Below, in pieces: positions 28,361 to 37,691 of a stretch of DNA of 64,000 bases (its first letter is position 1; each line of letters opens with the position of its first letter). Source of the DNA: Candidatus Opimibacter iunctus (GTDB lineage Bacteria; Bacteroidota; Bacteroidia; Chitinophagales; Saprospiraceae); assembly GCA_016716665.1 (NCBI GenBank), contig JADJVH010000006.1, positions 186,001 through 250,000 on the forward strand, in the 5' to 3' direction. A model generated the notes under the pieces. That model saw only the letters and a list, made by a program, of their open reading frames with translations, had not been told where the DNA came from and did no database searches. Both the position numbers and the translations under genes were made by a program.

Positions 28361-28397
28361 AAAAGAGCCCCGGAGCATGTAACCTCCGGGGCTTTTT
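28361..28397 (+). terminator. intrinsic terminator after the TPR gene
   Basis: Arms AGCCCCGGAG (28366-28375) and CTCCGGGGCT (28384-28393) pair over ten bases with an eight-base loop, an A-run before and a T-run after. Confidence 0.9.
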
Positions 28398-28447
28398 CTA
28401 TTTAGTATTATCCTTTCCTGATATATTTACGAGGTAAATCTATTTCC

Positions 28448-28930
28448 ATGACAGATCATGTATTTCCCGAGCCTGCGCCCCTAAATGATGTTGCCGAATT
28501 CCATCGCACTTTTCATCTGCCGATCCTGGAGTCTCCGGCCATTCCCGGGGCAGACAGATGTGCCCTGAGAATAAACCTCCTGCAGGAGGAGCTCGATGAA
28601 CTCAAAGAAGCTATTGAAGAGAAGGATATTACGGCAATTGCGGATGCCTTGAGCGATTTGCAGTACGTTCTGTCTGGTGCTATCCTTGAATTTGGTCTTG
28701 GTGGCAAGTTCAAGGAGCTCTTCGAAGAAGTACAGCGCTCCAACATGAGTAAGGTGTGTGACGACCTTGTTACTGCCGAAGAGACTGTTGCTTTCTATAA
28801 AGCAAAAGATGGGACAGAAGGTTTTATCCGGGAAAGCCATAATGGTTTTCTGGTCTATAGGACCACTGACAAGAAGGTGCTCAAGTCGGTCAGGTATTCA
28901 CCGGCTGACCTGGAGAAGATACTTAAGTGA
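28448..28930 (+). CDS. MazG/HisE-like nucleotide pyrophosphohydrolase family protein
   Basis: This 160-residue protein has an all-helical MazG-like core: LRINLLQEELDELKEAIEEKDITAIADALSDLQYVLSGAILEFGL, with the EExxE and ...xxD metal-binding acidic residues near 47-50 and 68. The family hydrolyses (d)NTPs or related nucleotides to monophosphates and pyrophosphate; the exact substrate is not predictable. A C-terminal segment (EGFIRESHNGFLVYRTTDKKVLKSVRYSPADLEKIL) is conserved in the HisE-like subgroup. Its stop codon is directly followed by heptamer tandem repeats. Confidence 0.82.
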   Translation: MTDHVFPEPAPLNDVAEFHRTFHLPILESPAIPGADRCALRINLLQEELDELKEAIEEKDITAIADALSDLQYVLSGAILEFGLGGKFKELFEEVQRSNMSKVCDDLVTAEETVAFYKAKDGTEGFIRESHNGFLVYRTTDKKVLKSVRYSPADLEKILK

Positions 28931-28936
28931 GAATTT

Positions 28937-28964
28937 GGTGATCGGTGATCGGTGATCGGTGATC
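28937..28964. repeat. tandem heptamer array GGTGATC x4
   Basis: Four exact copies of the seven-base unit GGTGATC lie seven bases downstream of the stop codon of the MazG-like gene. There are no spacers, so this is not a CRISPR array. Confidence 0.92.
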
Positions 28965-28971
28965 AAACATC

Positions 28972-29040
28972 GCTGATGGCTGATAGCTGATAGCTGATAG
29001 CTGATGGCTGATGGCTGATGGCTGATGGCTGATGGCTGAT
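28972..29040. repeat. tandem heptamer array GCTGATR, about ten units
   Basis: Nine complete seven-base units of GCTGAT followed by A or G, and a partial tenth, occupy the gap between the MazG-like gene and the 3' end of fadA. The same unit in reverse orientation occurs beyond the 5' end of fadA at 30249-30279. Such arrays vary in copy number by slippage. Confidence 0.92.
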
Positions 29041-29044
29041 AAAA

Positions 29045-30211
29045 TTACATCATTTCATAAATCCCTGCGATCCCTTGTCCGCCGCCGACACAAGCTGTAA
29101 CCATTCCATACTTTTGGTTTCGTCTTTTCAGTTCATTAAAAAGTTGTGTGGATAGTTTGGCACCGGTACATCCAAGTGGATGACCTAATGCGATTGCCCC
29201 TCCATTTACATTGACCAGTTCAGGATCAAGTCCTGCTGTGCGGATAACTGCGAGGGATTGCGTTGCAAAGGCTTCATTCAATTCAATAAGGTTTATATCA
29301 TTGAGGCTGAGACCTGCCTGCTTGAGGGCTTTCGGAATTGCTGCAATTGGCCCGATACCCATATAGAGCGGATCGACACCTGCGACACTGCAGGCTGCTA
29401 ATCTTGCTATAGGGGCCAGATTCAATTCGGCAGCCATCTGCTCACTCATGACAAGCACAAATGCTGCTCCATCTGACGTCTGTGAAGAATTGCCGGCAGT
29501 AACAATTCCACCCAGTTTGAATGCTGGTTTCAATTTGCCAAGTGCCTCAATAGAGGTGTCCCTTCTTACTCCTTCGTCCGTATCTACCACTTTTACTGAA
29601 CTAACCTTCCTGCCACCCACAAAATCAACATGCTCCACACTGACCGGCACAATTTCGTCTTTGAAGAATCCCTTATCTAATGCATTTGCGGCAAGTGTAT
29701 GAGATCGCATTGAAAATGCGTCAGCGTCAGCACGGTTGATATTGTATTTTTCTGCGACGGCTTCAGCCGTGGCGCCCATGCTGGACAGATAGTCTGGAGT
29801 GGTGGAGGCAACTTTATAGCTGGGAGCAAATTTGTATCCGGTCATCGGGATCATGCTCATGGATTCGGCTCCGCCTGCGATATAACATTGTCCCATGCCG
29901 GCTTTGATCTTGGCCACAGCGATAGCAATAGCTTCCAATCCCGACGCGCAATACCTGTTGATGATCATACCGGGTACTTCGTGGCCAAGGGCCCTCATGG
30001 AAATCTGCCGGCCCATCTGGAGGCCTTGCTCGCCCTCAGGATTAGCGCATCCAACGATGACATCATCGATTCTCTTGGGATCAAGTTGAGGTACCTGCGA
30101 CATCAGATATTGGATTACTTCCACTGCCAGATCATCTGATCTGTAGGTACTAAACCCACCCCGGCCGGCTTTTCCAACTGCAGAGCGATATGCTTTTACG
30201 ATATAAGCCAT
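29045..30211 (-). CDS. fadA: acetyl-CoA C-acyltransferase (3-ketoacyl-CoA thiolase)
   Basis: The enzyme cleaves 3-ketoacyl-CoA with CoA in the last step of beta-oxidation. The 388-residue protein begins MAYIVKAYRSAVGKAGRGGF. It has the acyl-accepting Cys88 in INRYCASGLEAIAIA, the His in GGAIALGHPLGCTGAK near 345 and the second catalytic Cys in ACVGGGQGIAGIYE near 375. Length and order with the upstream 789-residue fadN-like gene match the Bacillus fadN-fadA pair. It is the second gene of that presumed operon. Confidence 0.93.
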   Translation of the reverse strand: MAYIVKAYRSAVGKAGRGGFSTYRSDDLAVEVIQYLMSQVPQLDPKRIDDVIVGCANPEGEQGLQMGRQISMRALGHEVPGMIINRYCASGLEAIAIAVAKIKAGMGQCYIAGGAESMSMIPMTGYKFAPSYKVASTTPDYLSSMGATAEAVAEKYNINRADADAFSMRSHTLAANALDKGFFKDEIVPVSVEHVDFVGGRKVSSVKVVDTDEGVRRDTSIEALGKLKPAFKLGGIVTAGNSSQTSDGAAFVLVMSEQMAAELNLAPIARLAACSVAGVDPLYMGIGPIAAIPKALKQAGLSLNDINLIELNEAFATQSLAVIRTAGLDPELVNVNGGAIALGHPLGCTGAKLSTQLFNELKRRNQKYGMVTACVGGGQGIAGIYEMM

Positions 30212-30248
30212 TTTACTGTTTATTGTTTAATGGTTAATGTTTAGTGTT

Positions 30249-30279
30249 AGCTATCAGCTATCAGCCGCCAGCTATCAGC
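30249..30279. repeat. inverted-orientation heptamer repeats upstream of fadA
   Basis: The stretch reads AGCTATCAGCTATCAGC, an interruption, then AGCTATCAGC: three to four units of the reverse complement of the GCTGATA heptamer found past the other end of fadA. It lies in the 109-base gap between fadN and fadA. Confidence 0.85.
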
Positions 30280-30320
30280 AATTTTATATTTCCTAACGCC
30301 TCACGTCTCATGATTCAACT

Positions 30321-32690
30321 TTAGTTTCTTAAGGGTTTATTGTTTTCGAGCATATATTGAATACGCTCGAGCGTTTTTTGTTCACCACACAGAGATAGGA
30401 AAGCTTCGCGTTCGAGGTCAAGGAGGTATTGTTCTGTCACTCTTTGGGCGCCTGTCAGATCTCCTCCGCAGAGCACCCATGCAAGTTTTTGAACTATTTT
30501 GATGTCATGTGCAGAGCCATAACCACCAAGCCTGAATTCATTGGCAAACGCATACAAAGAAGCCAGGCCCTGTCGACCTAGAACGAGGATGTCGGTTCTT
30601 GGAAGAGGAGTGACATATCCCACGCTGAGTTCAAGTACCTTTCGTTTTGCCTCTGCGATGGCATGTGAAGTGTTGATGACTACCTCATCACGTCCATGCA
30701 GCAGGTATCCAAGATCATAAGCTTCATAAGCAGATGTTGCAACTGAGGCCGTGGCTATCGTCTTGCATGATTCGATCAATTGGGGAATCTGTACATCTCC
30801 TGATTTGAAAGCGTCTGATAGCCGGACTGCAAATTCTTTTGTGCCTCCTCCTCCTGGGATTAAACCGACTCCTGCTTCGACCAATCCAATATAGGATTCT
30901 GCAGAAGCTGTGACTGCATCACAATGCATTGATATCTCGCATCCGCCTCCAAATACATAGCCCTGTGTTGCAGCAACGACAGGAACTGAGGAGTATCTGC
31001 AACGCATCGACGTCTGCTGGAAATAATTTACGGCCATATCCAGATCATCCCATTCCTCCTGGAAAGCCATCATGCCGATGAGCATCAGATTGGCTCCAAC
31101 AGAAAAGTTTGTGGCCTGGTTACCAATGACCAATCCCTTCCAACCTTCTTCTTCAGCTATTCGTATTGATTCATTGAGCCCCCTGAGGATACCTTCTCCT
31201 ATCACGTTGGCTTTGCTTCTGAATTCAAAACACAATACACCATCACCGATATCATGAAGTGTTGCTTCATCATTTTTATATACCGGAGATTGGTTGCGGT
31301 ATGCCTGGAGGTTTATTTTGTTGACTGAACCCGCAATAGGTACGTAACCCTGGCTCACAGGATCATACACCATTGCTTTGCCATCCTTGAAGGAATAAAA
31401 GGACTCAATTCCAGCGGCTATCATTTTCTCGATCCAGGGGCTAATCGTGAGACCAGCAGTTTTGGCGTCGTCTACTCCCTGGCGGACACCAATGATATCC
31501 CAGTATTCGAAAGGACCATACGACCATGCAAAGCCGGCCCTGAGCGCATCATCAATACTGTTGATGCTATCTGCAATTTCAGGGATGCGATTGCTTACAT
31601 AAGAGAATAGGCCGAGCAAATGAGCTTTGACCAGGCGTCCACCATCATCGGGTGAATGGTAGATCGCCTTTATTCTTTTCTCCTGGTCATCTATTTGTTT
31701 GGAAATGGAAAGGGATGGCAGATCTACTCTTGCATCCTTACCATACTCAAGTGTTTTGAGATTTAGAGATAGATACTCAGTCTGGCCTTTTGCATTTTTA
31801 CCCTCTCCCTTTTTATAGAAACCCTGTCCGGTTTTATTGCCAAGAAACTTGTTGTCCAGGAGAAACTGCATATAACGAGGCACGTTGAAAGCGCCTGCCT
31901 GTTCGTCATCCGGACAGTTTTGCTGAATCCCCTGCATGACTTTCACCCCGGTATCATGGCCGACAAGATCAGCAAGCCTGAACGTACCGGTAGAAGGCCT
32001 GCCGATGGCAGGCCCTGTAAGCTTATCCACGGTGCTGATCGGAAGTCCGAGTTCTTCAGTCAATTGGAATATGCGGGCCATACTGTACACGCCAACCCGG
32101 TTGGCGATAAATGCCGGAGTATCCTTGCAGAGGACGGTCTGCTTGCCAAGAAATGTTTCACCAAATTGCATCATGAAACTCACGAGAACCGGATCAGTCT
32201 CGGGGGTTGGAATGATTTCTAGTAGCCTCAGGTATCTCGGCGGATTGAAAAAATGTGTCCCAAGGAAATTTTTCCTGAAATCATCTGATCGGCCTGCTGC
32301 CATCAGGTGTATAGGTATGCCTGAAGTATTGGAACTGATAATCGTACCGGGCTTTCTGAATTGTTCTACTCGCTCAAATAAGGATTGTTTGATATCCAGT
32401 TTCTCAACGATGACTTCTATGATCCAATCTGATTCCTTGATACGTGGAAGGTCATCATCAAAGTTTCCGGTTTGGATCCTGGAGATAAATCCAGCATGGT
32501 AGAGTGGAGCAGGTTTTTGTTTGATCGCCTGGCTGAGGGCCTGTTCGGCAATTTGATTTCGGCGTTGGCCTTCGCCTGTGGACGGCAAGTCAAGCATCAT
32601 GACCTGGAATCCGGCATTTGCAAAGTGACAGGCTATACCTGCTCCCATGACCCCTGAGCCGAGCACTGTTATTTTCTTTATAGTTCTCAT
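30321..32690 (-). CDS. fadN: 3-hydroxyacyl-CoA dehydrogenase / enoyl-CoA hydratase fusion
   Basis: This 789-residue enzyme catalyses the hydration and dehydrogenation steps of beta-oxidation. The N-terminal half is a 3-hydroxyacyl-CoA dehydrogenase: Rossmann motif GSGVMG at 11-16, SSNTSGI, GTHFFNPPRYLRLLEIIPT with catalytic His and Glu, and two 3HCDH domains (AFIANRVG, ADLVGHDTG, TGQGFYKK). The C-terminal ~290 residues are a crotonase domain with YVFGGGCEISMHCDAV and GLVEAGVGLIPGGGGTKEFAVR, so both catalytic Glu positions are kept. The dehydrogenase-first order and the length match Bacillus FadN rather than E. coli FadB. fadA follows after 109 bases. Confidence 0.93.
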   Translation of the reverse strand: MRTIKKITVLGSGVMGAGIACHFANAGFQVMMLDLPSTGEGQRRNQIAEQALSQAIKQKPAPLYHAGFISRIQTGNFDDDLPRIKESDWIIEVIVEKLDIKQSLFERVEQFRKPGTIISSNTSGIPIHLMAAGRSDDFRKNFLGTHFFNPPRYLRLLEIIPTPETDPVLVSFMMQFGETFLGKQTVLCKDTPAFIANRVGVYSMARIFQLTEELGLPISTVDKLTGPAIGRPSTGTFRLADLVGHDTGVKVMQGIQQNCPDDEQAGAFNVPRYMQFLLDNKFLGNKTGQGFYKKGEGKNAKGQTEYLSLNLKTLEYGKDARVDLPSLSISKQIDDQEKRIKAIYHSPDDGGRLVKAHLLGLFSYVSNRIPEIADSINSIDDALRAGFAWSYGPFEYWDIIGVRQGVDDAKTAGLTISPWIEKMIAAGIESFYSFKDGKAMVYDPVSQGYVPIAGSVNKINLQAYRNQSPVYKNDEATLHDIGDGVLCFEFRSKANVIGEGILRGLNESIRIAEEEGWKGLVIGNQATNFSVGANLMLIGMMAFQEEWDDLDMAVNYFQQTSMRCRYSSVPVVAATQGYVFGGGCEISMHCDAVTASAESYIGLVEAGVGLIPGGGGTKEFAVRLSDAFKSGDVQIPQLIESCKTIATASVATSAYEAYDLGYLLHGRDEVVINTSHAIAEAKRKVLELSVGYVTPLPRTDILVLGRQGLASLYAFANEFRLGGYGSAHDIKIVQKLAWVLCGGDLTGAQRVTEQYLLDLEREAFLSLCGEQKTLERIQYMLENNKPLRN

Positions 32691-32975
32691 TGAAAAGACG
32701 AGGATTACTTGTGCGTGTAAGATAAATAATGCTGGCGAGAGCTTAGTTCAGGTGCCCCGGAATTGGCAAAGTCACCGCTCCATTGAGCCATGCCTGAATG
32801 GTGGCTATAGGTGACCGGAAACCCTAGATAGAATGCCTGAATACTATAAGGACAAACAATTATACATTAAATTATTTCATAATATGAAAATAAACCCCTA
32901 ATTTTACCCTGGTTATGTACAAACGGCTTTTTCGCCGGCGTTACCATTATTGTATCATCCTCTCAATGTATTAAG

Positions 32976-33807
32976 ATGCTTAGTCTGGGTACTGAATTAA
33001 ATGCTGTAGAACACAACGCTCAAGGCAAGGGCTGGATAGTCAGCTTGCTGATGCATATCCTTGTGATTGTTGCACTTTTCTTGCCTATGTTGGTGCACAA
33101 GACACCACCACCTGAACAAGAGGGTCTGTTGGTCAATCTTGGACTTCCGGACCAGGGACAGGGTGAGGAAACGCCTAAGGGCTCGGAGAAGGAAGTCATT
33201 CCTGAACCTTCGGAAAAGCAGGAGGTAAAGCAGGTTGAGCAAATCGTTTCAAGGACGCCTTCAAAGCAAGTTGCAGAAAAGAGTATAACATCAACCCAGG
33301 AGAGTACTGTGACCTCCAGGGAAGCAGAGGCTAAAAAAGGCAGCACAGGCTGATGCACAGCGTAAGGCAGCCGAGGATGCCAGAAAACAGGAAGCGTATA
33401 ATAAAACCAAGAAATCATACGGGGACCTCCTCGGTGGAAGTGGGAAAGGCAATACAGGTAAGCCTGGCAGCCAGGGTGACCCCAACGGAGATCCTAATTC
33501 CAATGTGCTGGAGGGGATAAGTAATGGCAGTGGCAGGGTAGGAGGCGGCTTGGGAAGCCGTGGCGTACTGCATGAACCGCAAATCAATGATCGTAGCCAG
33601 AAGACCGGACGCGTAGTGATCACGGTGTGTGTGGACAAGAACGGCAAAGTGATCAAAGCAGAATATACGCAAAAAGGATCAACCACCACGGACTCCGAGC
33701 TCAAGGAAATTGCAAAGAAGGCTGCACAGCAATTCAAGTTTACGCTGAGTGACATTGAAGAACAATGCGGCACGATTACAGTAGACTTTAAAGTGAAGGG
33801 GCAATAG
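32976..33807 (+). CDS. TonB/TolA-like energy transducer, frameshifted in the linker
   Basis: The reading frame has an N-terminal membrane segment (WIVSLLMHILVIVALFLPMLV, residues ~20-40), a Pro/Glu/Lys-rich periplasmic linker, and a C-terminal TonB-like domain (RVVITVCVDKNGKVIKAEYTQKGSTTTDSELKEIAKKAAQQFKF). The two parts lie in different frames. Five instead of six A residues at 33333-33338 would join them through EAKKAAQADAQRKAAEDARKQE, a typical TolA-like helix, giving a protein of about 276 residues. The family couples the inner-membrane proton gradient to outer-membrane receptors. A homopolymer error is the likely cause. The upstream 285 bases to fadN hold promoters at most. Confidence 0.82.
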
Positions 33808-33888
33808 TGCACATATTGAACAGGATTTTTTTGGGGCATTGAATGGCCAAATTTGTTATTTTTAGGAAACCATTCAATCCACCCTGCT

Positions 33889-34305
33889 ATGAAGAAGTTC
33901 CTGATTTTTTCCCTGCTGGCTATAGTCCTCACCTCCTGCTCCAGTGATTCCCTTGAAATCAATCAGGACAACCTTGTTTCCATTGAACAATCCGAATTAC
34001 TAATCACGGTCACCCATCTGACGTGGAGTGACCTGCAATCTGATTTGAATTGCACAGGAGGGGGTACACAATCCATTTCCTATTTACCTGAAGTAAAGGT
34101 TGAACTCTACAGTGGGGTTGTATCTGACAGTGATCAGGCTGGGACGACTAAGTTCATTGGGCTGACGGATGTAAACGGTGCCTTCCTCTTCAGGGACTTA
34201 GCGCCAGGCCAGTACACCGTTATGGTTGATTGTCCTTATGGAAAGAAATCCAGGACCTTGTTTACACAACTCAACAAGCGTGCTGCTGTTGAATTCAGTT
34301 TCTAA
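33889..34305 (+). CDS. small lipoprotein with a carboxypeptidase-regulatory-like domain
   Basis: A 138-residue protein (from MKKFLIF at 33889). A lipobox (AIVLTSCSSD) marks it as a lipoprotein with Cys at residue ~17. The rest is a single beta-sandwich with the pattern VKVELYSG...TKFIGLTDVNGAFLFRDLAPGQYTVMVDC, typical of carboxypeptidase-regulatory/Cna-B-like domains. Function unknown. The frame is open upstream to 33853 but the signal peptide dictates the start. Confidence 0.75.
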   Translation: MKKFLIFSLLAIVLTSCSSDSLEINQDNLVSIEQSELLITVTHLTWSDLQSDLNCTGGGTQSISYLPEVKVELYSGVVSDSDQAGTTKFIGLTDVNGAFLFRDLAPGQYTVMVDCPYGKKSRTLFTQLNKRAAVEFSF

Positions 34306-34414
34306 AATTCTCCTGCTCTACTGTCCTGAACCTGATCATGGATGCATAGATTTCCAGGCAATGCACATAGGATAGTTCCTAACCATTTAATACCTGTTAT
34401 CTTGTGCCTCTCAA

Positions 34415-35509
34415 ATGATATGTACTAATATGCGGCCATCAGGACTATGCGGGTATAAAAGGGTTTTCAGGTATGGGTGGATATTCTTGTTTCTGTCCGT
34501 TGCCTTGCCTTCAGGGTATAGCCAGTTATTTCCGGGCCTGACAGGTGAGGCCCTTACTGATGCAATTCGCAATGAGTATACGCCGGGTGCTCTACTCAAT
34601 GATACCCAGGTCAGAGACACATTGTATGGCGTGATATTCAACCAACAGGATACAGTCCATTGCATCTATTCAGACTTTGCTAAATTTCTGCCTACTGGTG
34701 TTGATCCTTCTCAGTGGCTCTATGGAAATGGGACTGAAGTCGGCTCAATGAACCTTGAACATAGCTGGCCTCAGGCAAAAGGTGCAGGTGATGGAACGAT
34801 GGGCAATATGAATATGTATCATTTGTATCCATCCAGGACTGCCATAAACTCGGATCGGGGTGATTTGCCTTTTGGTGAGATCAATGATGCCCAAACGCAA
34901 CGTTGGTATTTGCGGGACAAGGAGATGGCCACTAAGCCTACTTCCAATATTGATGCTTATAGTGAATATATCAACGGGCACTTCGAACCGCGCGAATCCG
35001 TCAAAGGGGATATCGCCAGAGGGATGTTTTACTTCTGGACAATCTACCGGGATGATGCATTAGCCGCCGATCCGCTCTTCTTTGGTTCCATGGTGGATGA
35101 CCTTTGCCTGTGGCATCAGCAGGATCCGGTGGGTGCATTTGAACTGTTGAGAAATAGCCGGATTGCGGCATATCAGGACGGGAAGGAGAACCCCTTTATT
35201 ATTGATTGTTCACTGGTGATGAGGACCTACTGCAGCCAATTGCCGGAGTGTCAGCCGGTATCTTCACATCCAATAGCAGATACATCCTTTGAAATTCATT
35301 ATAGTCCAGATGACGATCGGTTTGTCATTGAAGGAGATGAAGATGTCTCGTGGCGATTCCTGATCGTTGATGAGCTGGGCCGTAGTTTATATAACCACTA
35401 TTTGTCAACCAATCAATTTACTGACCCGGTGGATCTGCAACCAGGCATATATTTTGCCATTGCAATCGGGAGGGACAGGATAATAAACTTCAGGTTTTTC
35501 GTACCCTGA
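34415..35509 (+). CDS. secreted endonuclease I (EndA/NucM family) with T9SS-like tail
   Basis: A 364-residue nuclease. After an N-terminal membrane-like signal (WIFLFLSVALPSGYSQ, residues ~22-37) the endonuclease I domain shows GSMNLEHSWPQ with the catalytic His116, NMYHLYPSRTAINSDRGDLPFG, and the signature ESVKGDIARGMFYFWTIYR with metal ligands. These enzymes cut DNA and RNA non-specifically outside the cytoplasm. The last ~75 residues (FEIHYSPDDDRFVIEG...LIVDELGRSLYNHYL...LQPGIYFAIAIGRDRIINFRFFVP) have the layout of a T9SS sorting domain, although YPNP is replaced by YSPD. Start uncertain: MRPSGL at 34430 is another option. Confidence 0.87.
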   Translation: MICTNMRPSGLCGYKRVFRYGWIFLFLSVALPSGYSQLFPGLTGEALTDAIRNEYTPGALLNDTQVRDTLYGVIFNQQDTVHCIYSDFAKFLPTGVDPSQWLYGNGTEVGSMNLEHSWPQAKGAGDGTMGNMNMYHLYPSRTAINSDRGDLPFGEINDAQTQRWYLRDKEMATKPTSNIDAYSEYINGHFEPRESVKGDIARGMFYFWTIYRDDALAADPLFFGSMVDDLCLWHQQDPVGAFELLRNSRIAAYQDGKENPFIIDCSLVMRTYCSQLPECQPVSSHPIADTSFEIHYSPDDDRFVIEGDEDVSWRFLIVDELGRSLYNHYLSTNQFTDPVDLQPGIYFAIAIGRDRIINFRFFVP

Positions 35510-36046
35510 TTTGAACCTTGTGAAAAGGGAAGTTTCCTTGACCAGTATGACCTGATAACTTTGGCCTGCCTACCTGGGCAAAAGGTGCCTTTTTGTTCTC
35601 CTTTTTATCCATTTTCGTAAAAATCCCCTTTTCATTGGATAAAAAATTTAAGCAAATAACCATCGGGTGATCAAAGCGCATTTGCCCGGTCTGTTTCGAG
35701 AACATCATAGATCAATCCTTTTATTATACTAATAGCATATATGTAACTAGCACAAATACAATGCTTTAAAGATAAATGGCTCGAACCAGTTCAGTTATAC
35801 ATGATTTAGAATGAATTACTTTAAGGGTTGAGAAAGAAGTATTTAAACTTAAAGGGCAACAATAAAAATGATAACCCCGGGTAAATTTTTTGGTTTTGGT
35901 CCGGAATATGAATGAAATGCGTTAAATTAGATGGTCCTTTAAAACTAATCGCCTTTATGTCCCCCCGGAGAACTATTGCATGACTACTTGAAGAATAACT
36001 TGATTTTACACCGTCAAGATTATACTTAATTGAATATTACACACAT
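35510..36046. other. 537-base gene-free region with a candidate promoter and hairpins
   Basis: I see no convincing reading frame here. The region has a good promoter match at 35533-35563, a weak hairpin with T-run at 35578-35595 (GGCA/TGCC), and a 10-base inverted repeat (TTTTTATCCA at 35602-35611 with TGGATAAAAA at 35636-35645). It may hold a small RNA or the leader of the gene at 36047. Confidence 0.5.
35533..35563 (+). promoter_or_regulatory. candidate promoter without an adjacent gene
   Basis: TTTC (35533-35536), 19 bases, then TAACTTTG (35556-35563): same architecture as the promoter at 6826-6856. The next start codon on this strand is nearly 480 bases away. Confidence 0.45.
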
Positions 36047-37246
36047 ATGGCAGCACTAACCAGTCTCCGTCCTAACGTTGATACTATTCACGTATTTGGA
36101 GTAGTCAGGAGTTTTACAGGCATTCGGCAATTACGAAACGTATGTCTCTTTTTCTCCTTGTATTTGGTTTTAGGGTTAAATCCGATTTCGGCTGATCCTA
36201 ACATCACCGTCAGGTTTTCCAATCCTCAGTTTAATTGTACCACTGCCGAATACTGCCTTGATGTAGAGTTCCAATCTGATCAGACAGGTTACGAGCTGTT
36301 TGGAATGAATGTTCGGTTCTTCTACGACGATGTCATTCTGGAGCTCGTTGATTTTAGGGGATTCCTCGGTGGCTATGGCCCTATCGCACCCAATCCTCCT
36401 GGCAATACCTACAGTGCAACTGCCGGTCCGTCCTTGTTTAATTTTGGAGGAGGAGCTGATTATATCAATGGGGCTGTCCAGAAAACGAATGCAAATGCAC
36501 CTCCAATCTTCATTTCCACCTCGGGTTGGACCAAGCTTTTCCAGATTTGTTTTGTGGTCGATGATCCCAATGCGGATGAGAATAATTTCTGCCCTCCTGT
36601 TGTCTGGGATTTGGAAGCTAATCCCGCAAATGGAGGATTCCTTCCGGGTGGTGCAGGAGTGGTCATGACAGTGGTCAATGGAAGCGGTTCAGCGAATGCT
36701 CTGGAACATGTATCTCAATACAACTGGCAATACATTGGCAATGGTACTGCCCCATACGGCCAACCGGTAAGTCAAACATGCAGTTCCATTGTATGTGGTA
36801 CCTGCAATCTCCTGGTAAGTAATATTCTTGACTCCGGTCCTGGTTCATTCAGAGATGCATTAACCTGTGCGGGCAACGGAGATACGATAAAGTTTGCCAG
36901 CAACATGGCTGGGGCCACCATTACCATTAATTCAGCCCGACTCCTGATCAATAAGAATGTCTATATCAGGTCCAGCCTGACTCCAAAAGTGAAGTTCACT
37001 TCTGCCATGGCGGGGCTATTTGAGATTTCAGCTAATAAAACAGTAGAGTTTAAAGATATTGACATTACCAGTGGGCTTACTATGCCAAATAATGACGGTG
37101 CAGCGTTTAAAAATGAAGGCATCCTCAGGCTGGTCAATTGCGGTGTTTATAAAAATACCGCACTACCTACCGGGCAATATCTTATTCGAAATAAACCCGG
37201 AAGTCAGTTTAGCCTGTATGGAAGTTGCTTTATTGAAATCCCGTAA
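36047..37246 (+). CDS. secreted cohesin-like/beta-helix protein (short paralogue)
   Basis: A 399-residue protein. A late signal segment (VCLFFSLYLVLGLNPISA, residues ~32-49) follows a 30-residue N-terminal extension. Residues ~50-240 form a cohesin-like beta domain (ITVRFSNPQFNCTTAEYCLDVEFQSDQTGYELFGMNVRFFYDD, GWTKLFQICFVVDDP). Residues ~255-399 resemble the start of a right-handed beta-helix of the choice-of-anchor type (LLVSNILDSGPGSFRDALTCAGNGDTIKFASNMAGATITI). It ends LPTGQYLIRNKPGSQFSLYGSCFIEIP, closely matching the end of the 37.7 kb paralogue, with no standard T9SS tail. Likely a surface protein; function unknown. Confidence 0.8.
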   Translation: MAALTSLRPNVDTIHVFGVVRSFTGIRQLRNVCLFFSLYLVLGLNPISADPNITVRFSNPQFNCTTAEYCLDVEFQSDQTGYELFGMNVRFFYDDVILELVDFRGFLGGYGPIAPNPPGNTYSATAGPSLFNFGGGADYINGAVQKTNANAPPIFISTSGWTKLFQICFVVDDPNADENNFCPPVVWDLEANPANGGFLPGGAGVVMTVVNGSGSANALEHVSQYNWQYIGNGTAPYGQPVSQTCSSIVCGTCNLLVSNILDSGPGSFRDALTCAGNGDTIKFASNMAGATITINSARLLINKNVYIRSSLTPKVKFTSAMAGLFEISANKTVEFKDIDITSGLTMPNNDGAAFKNEGILRLVNCGVYKNTALPTGQYLIRNKPGSQFSLYGSCFIEIP

Positions 37247-37691
37247 TAGGGTTCAAGGACTTTGATACTTTGCTAAGCGGTTTTTCCTGATCCCATTTTA
37301 CGTGAGATCCCGATGCTAACGATCAATGGAGATGCAATTGATCCGTTCCAGGTACCGTTTTGCCTGGTAGTCAGGCTATAATTTGATAACCACGTTGTAA
37401 CATTACCTATCCTGCAATATGTAGTATTTGGCTGTCCTCAGGTTGTAAATGCAGGGCCATTTCAGATAAAACTGAAGCCCCGATGTCCCAAATATTAGAA
37501 AATTCTTACTTTTGCAGTCTTGAAAATGGTTGTATTCCAATATATTCTGTCTATATTGGGTTAACTTTTTTTAACCAATTCAAGTTTTTAGGCACATTAC
37601 GATTTACCAGCCTGGTCCCTCTTTCAGGTGTTTAATATTGATATTTTCCGTGGTATAAAAACCACTTCCGCCCCCATTTAAACCCAAAACA
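37247..37691. other. 445-base gene-free region between the two paralogues
   Basis: No reading frame stands out. It contains a -7 promoter element at 37507-37514 and a short hairpin near 37359-37373 (GCCTG/CAGGC). Probably the 3' end of one unit and the leader of the next. Confidence 0.5.
37507..37514 (+). promoter_or_regulatory. -7 element upstream of the long cohesin/beta-helix gene
   Basis: TACTTTTG is a perfect TAnnTTTG match followed by CAG; the gene starts 178 bases downstream, implying a long leader. No clear -33 box. Confidence 0.4.

Noticed and set aside
28937..29040. Repeat array that might be a CRISPR locus
   Set aside because: Units are seven bases, directly tandem, with no spacers and no cas genes nearby.
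35490..35708. Minus-strand 72-codon frame downstream of the endonuclease gene
   Set aside because: Low complexity, no recognisable domain, overlaps the 3' end of the endonuclease gene and the candidate promoter.
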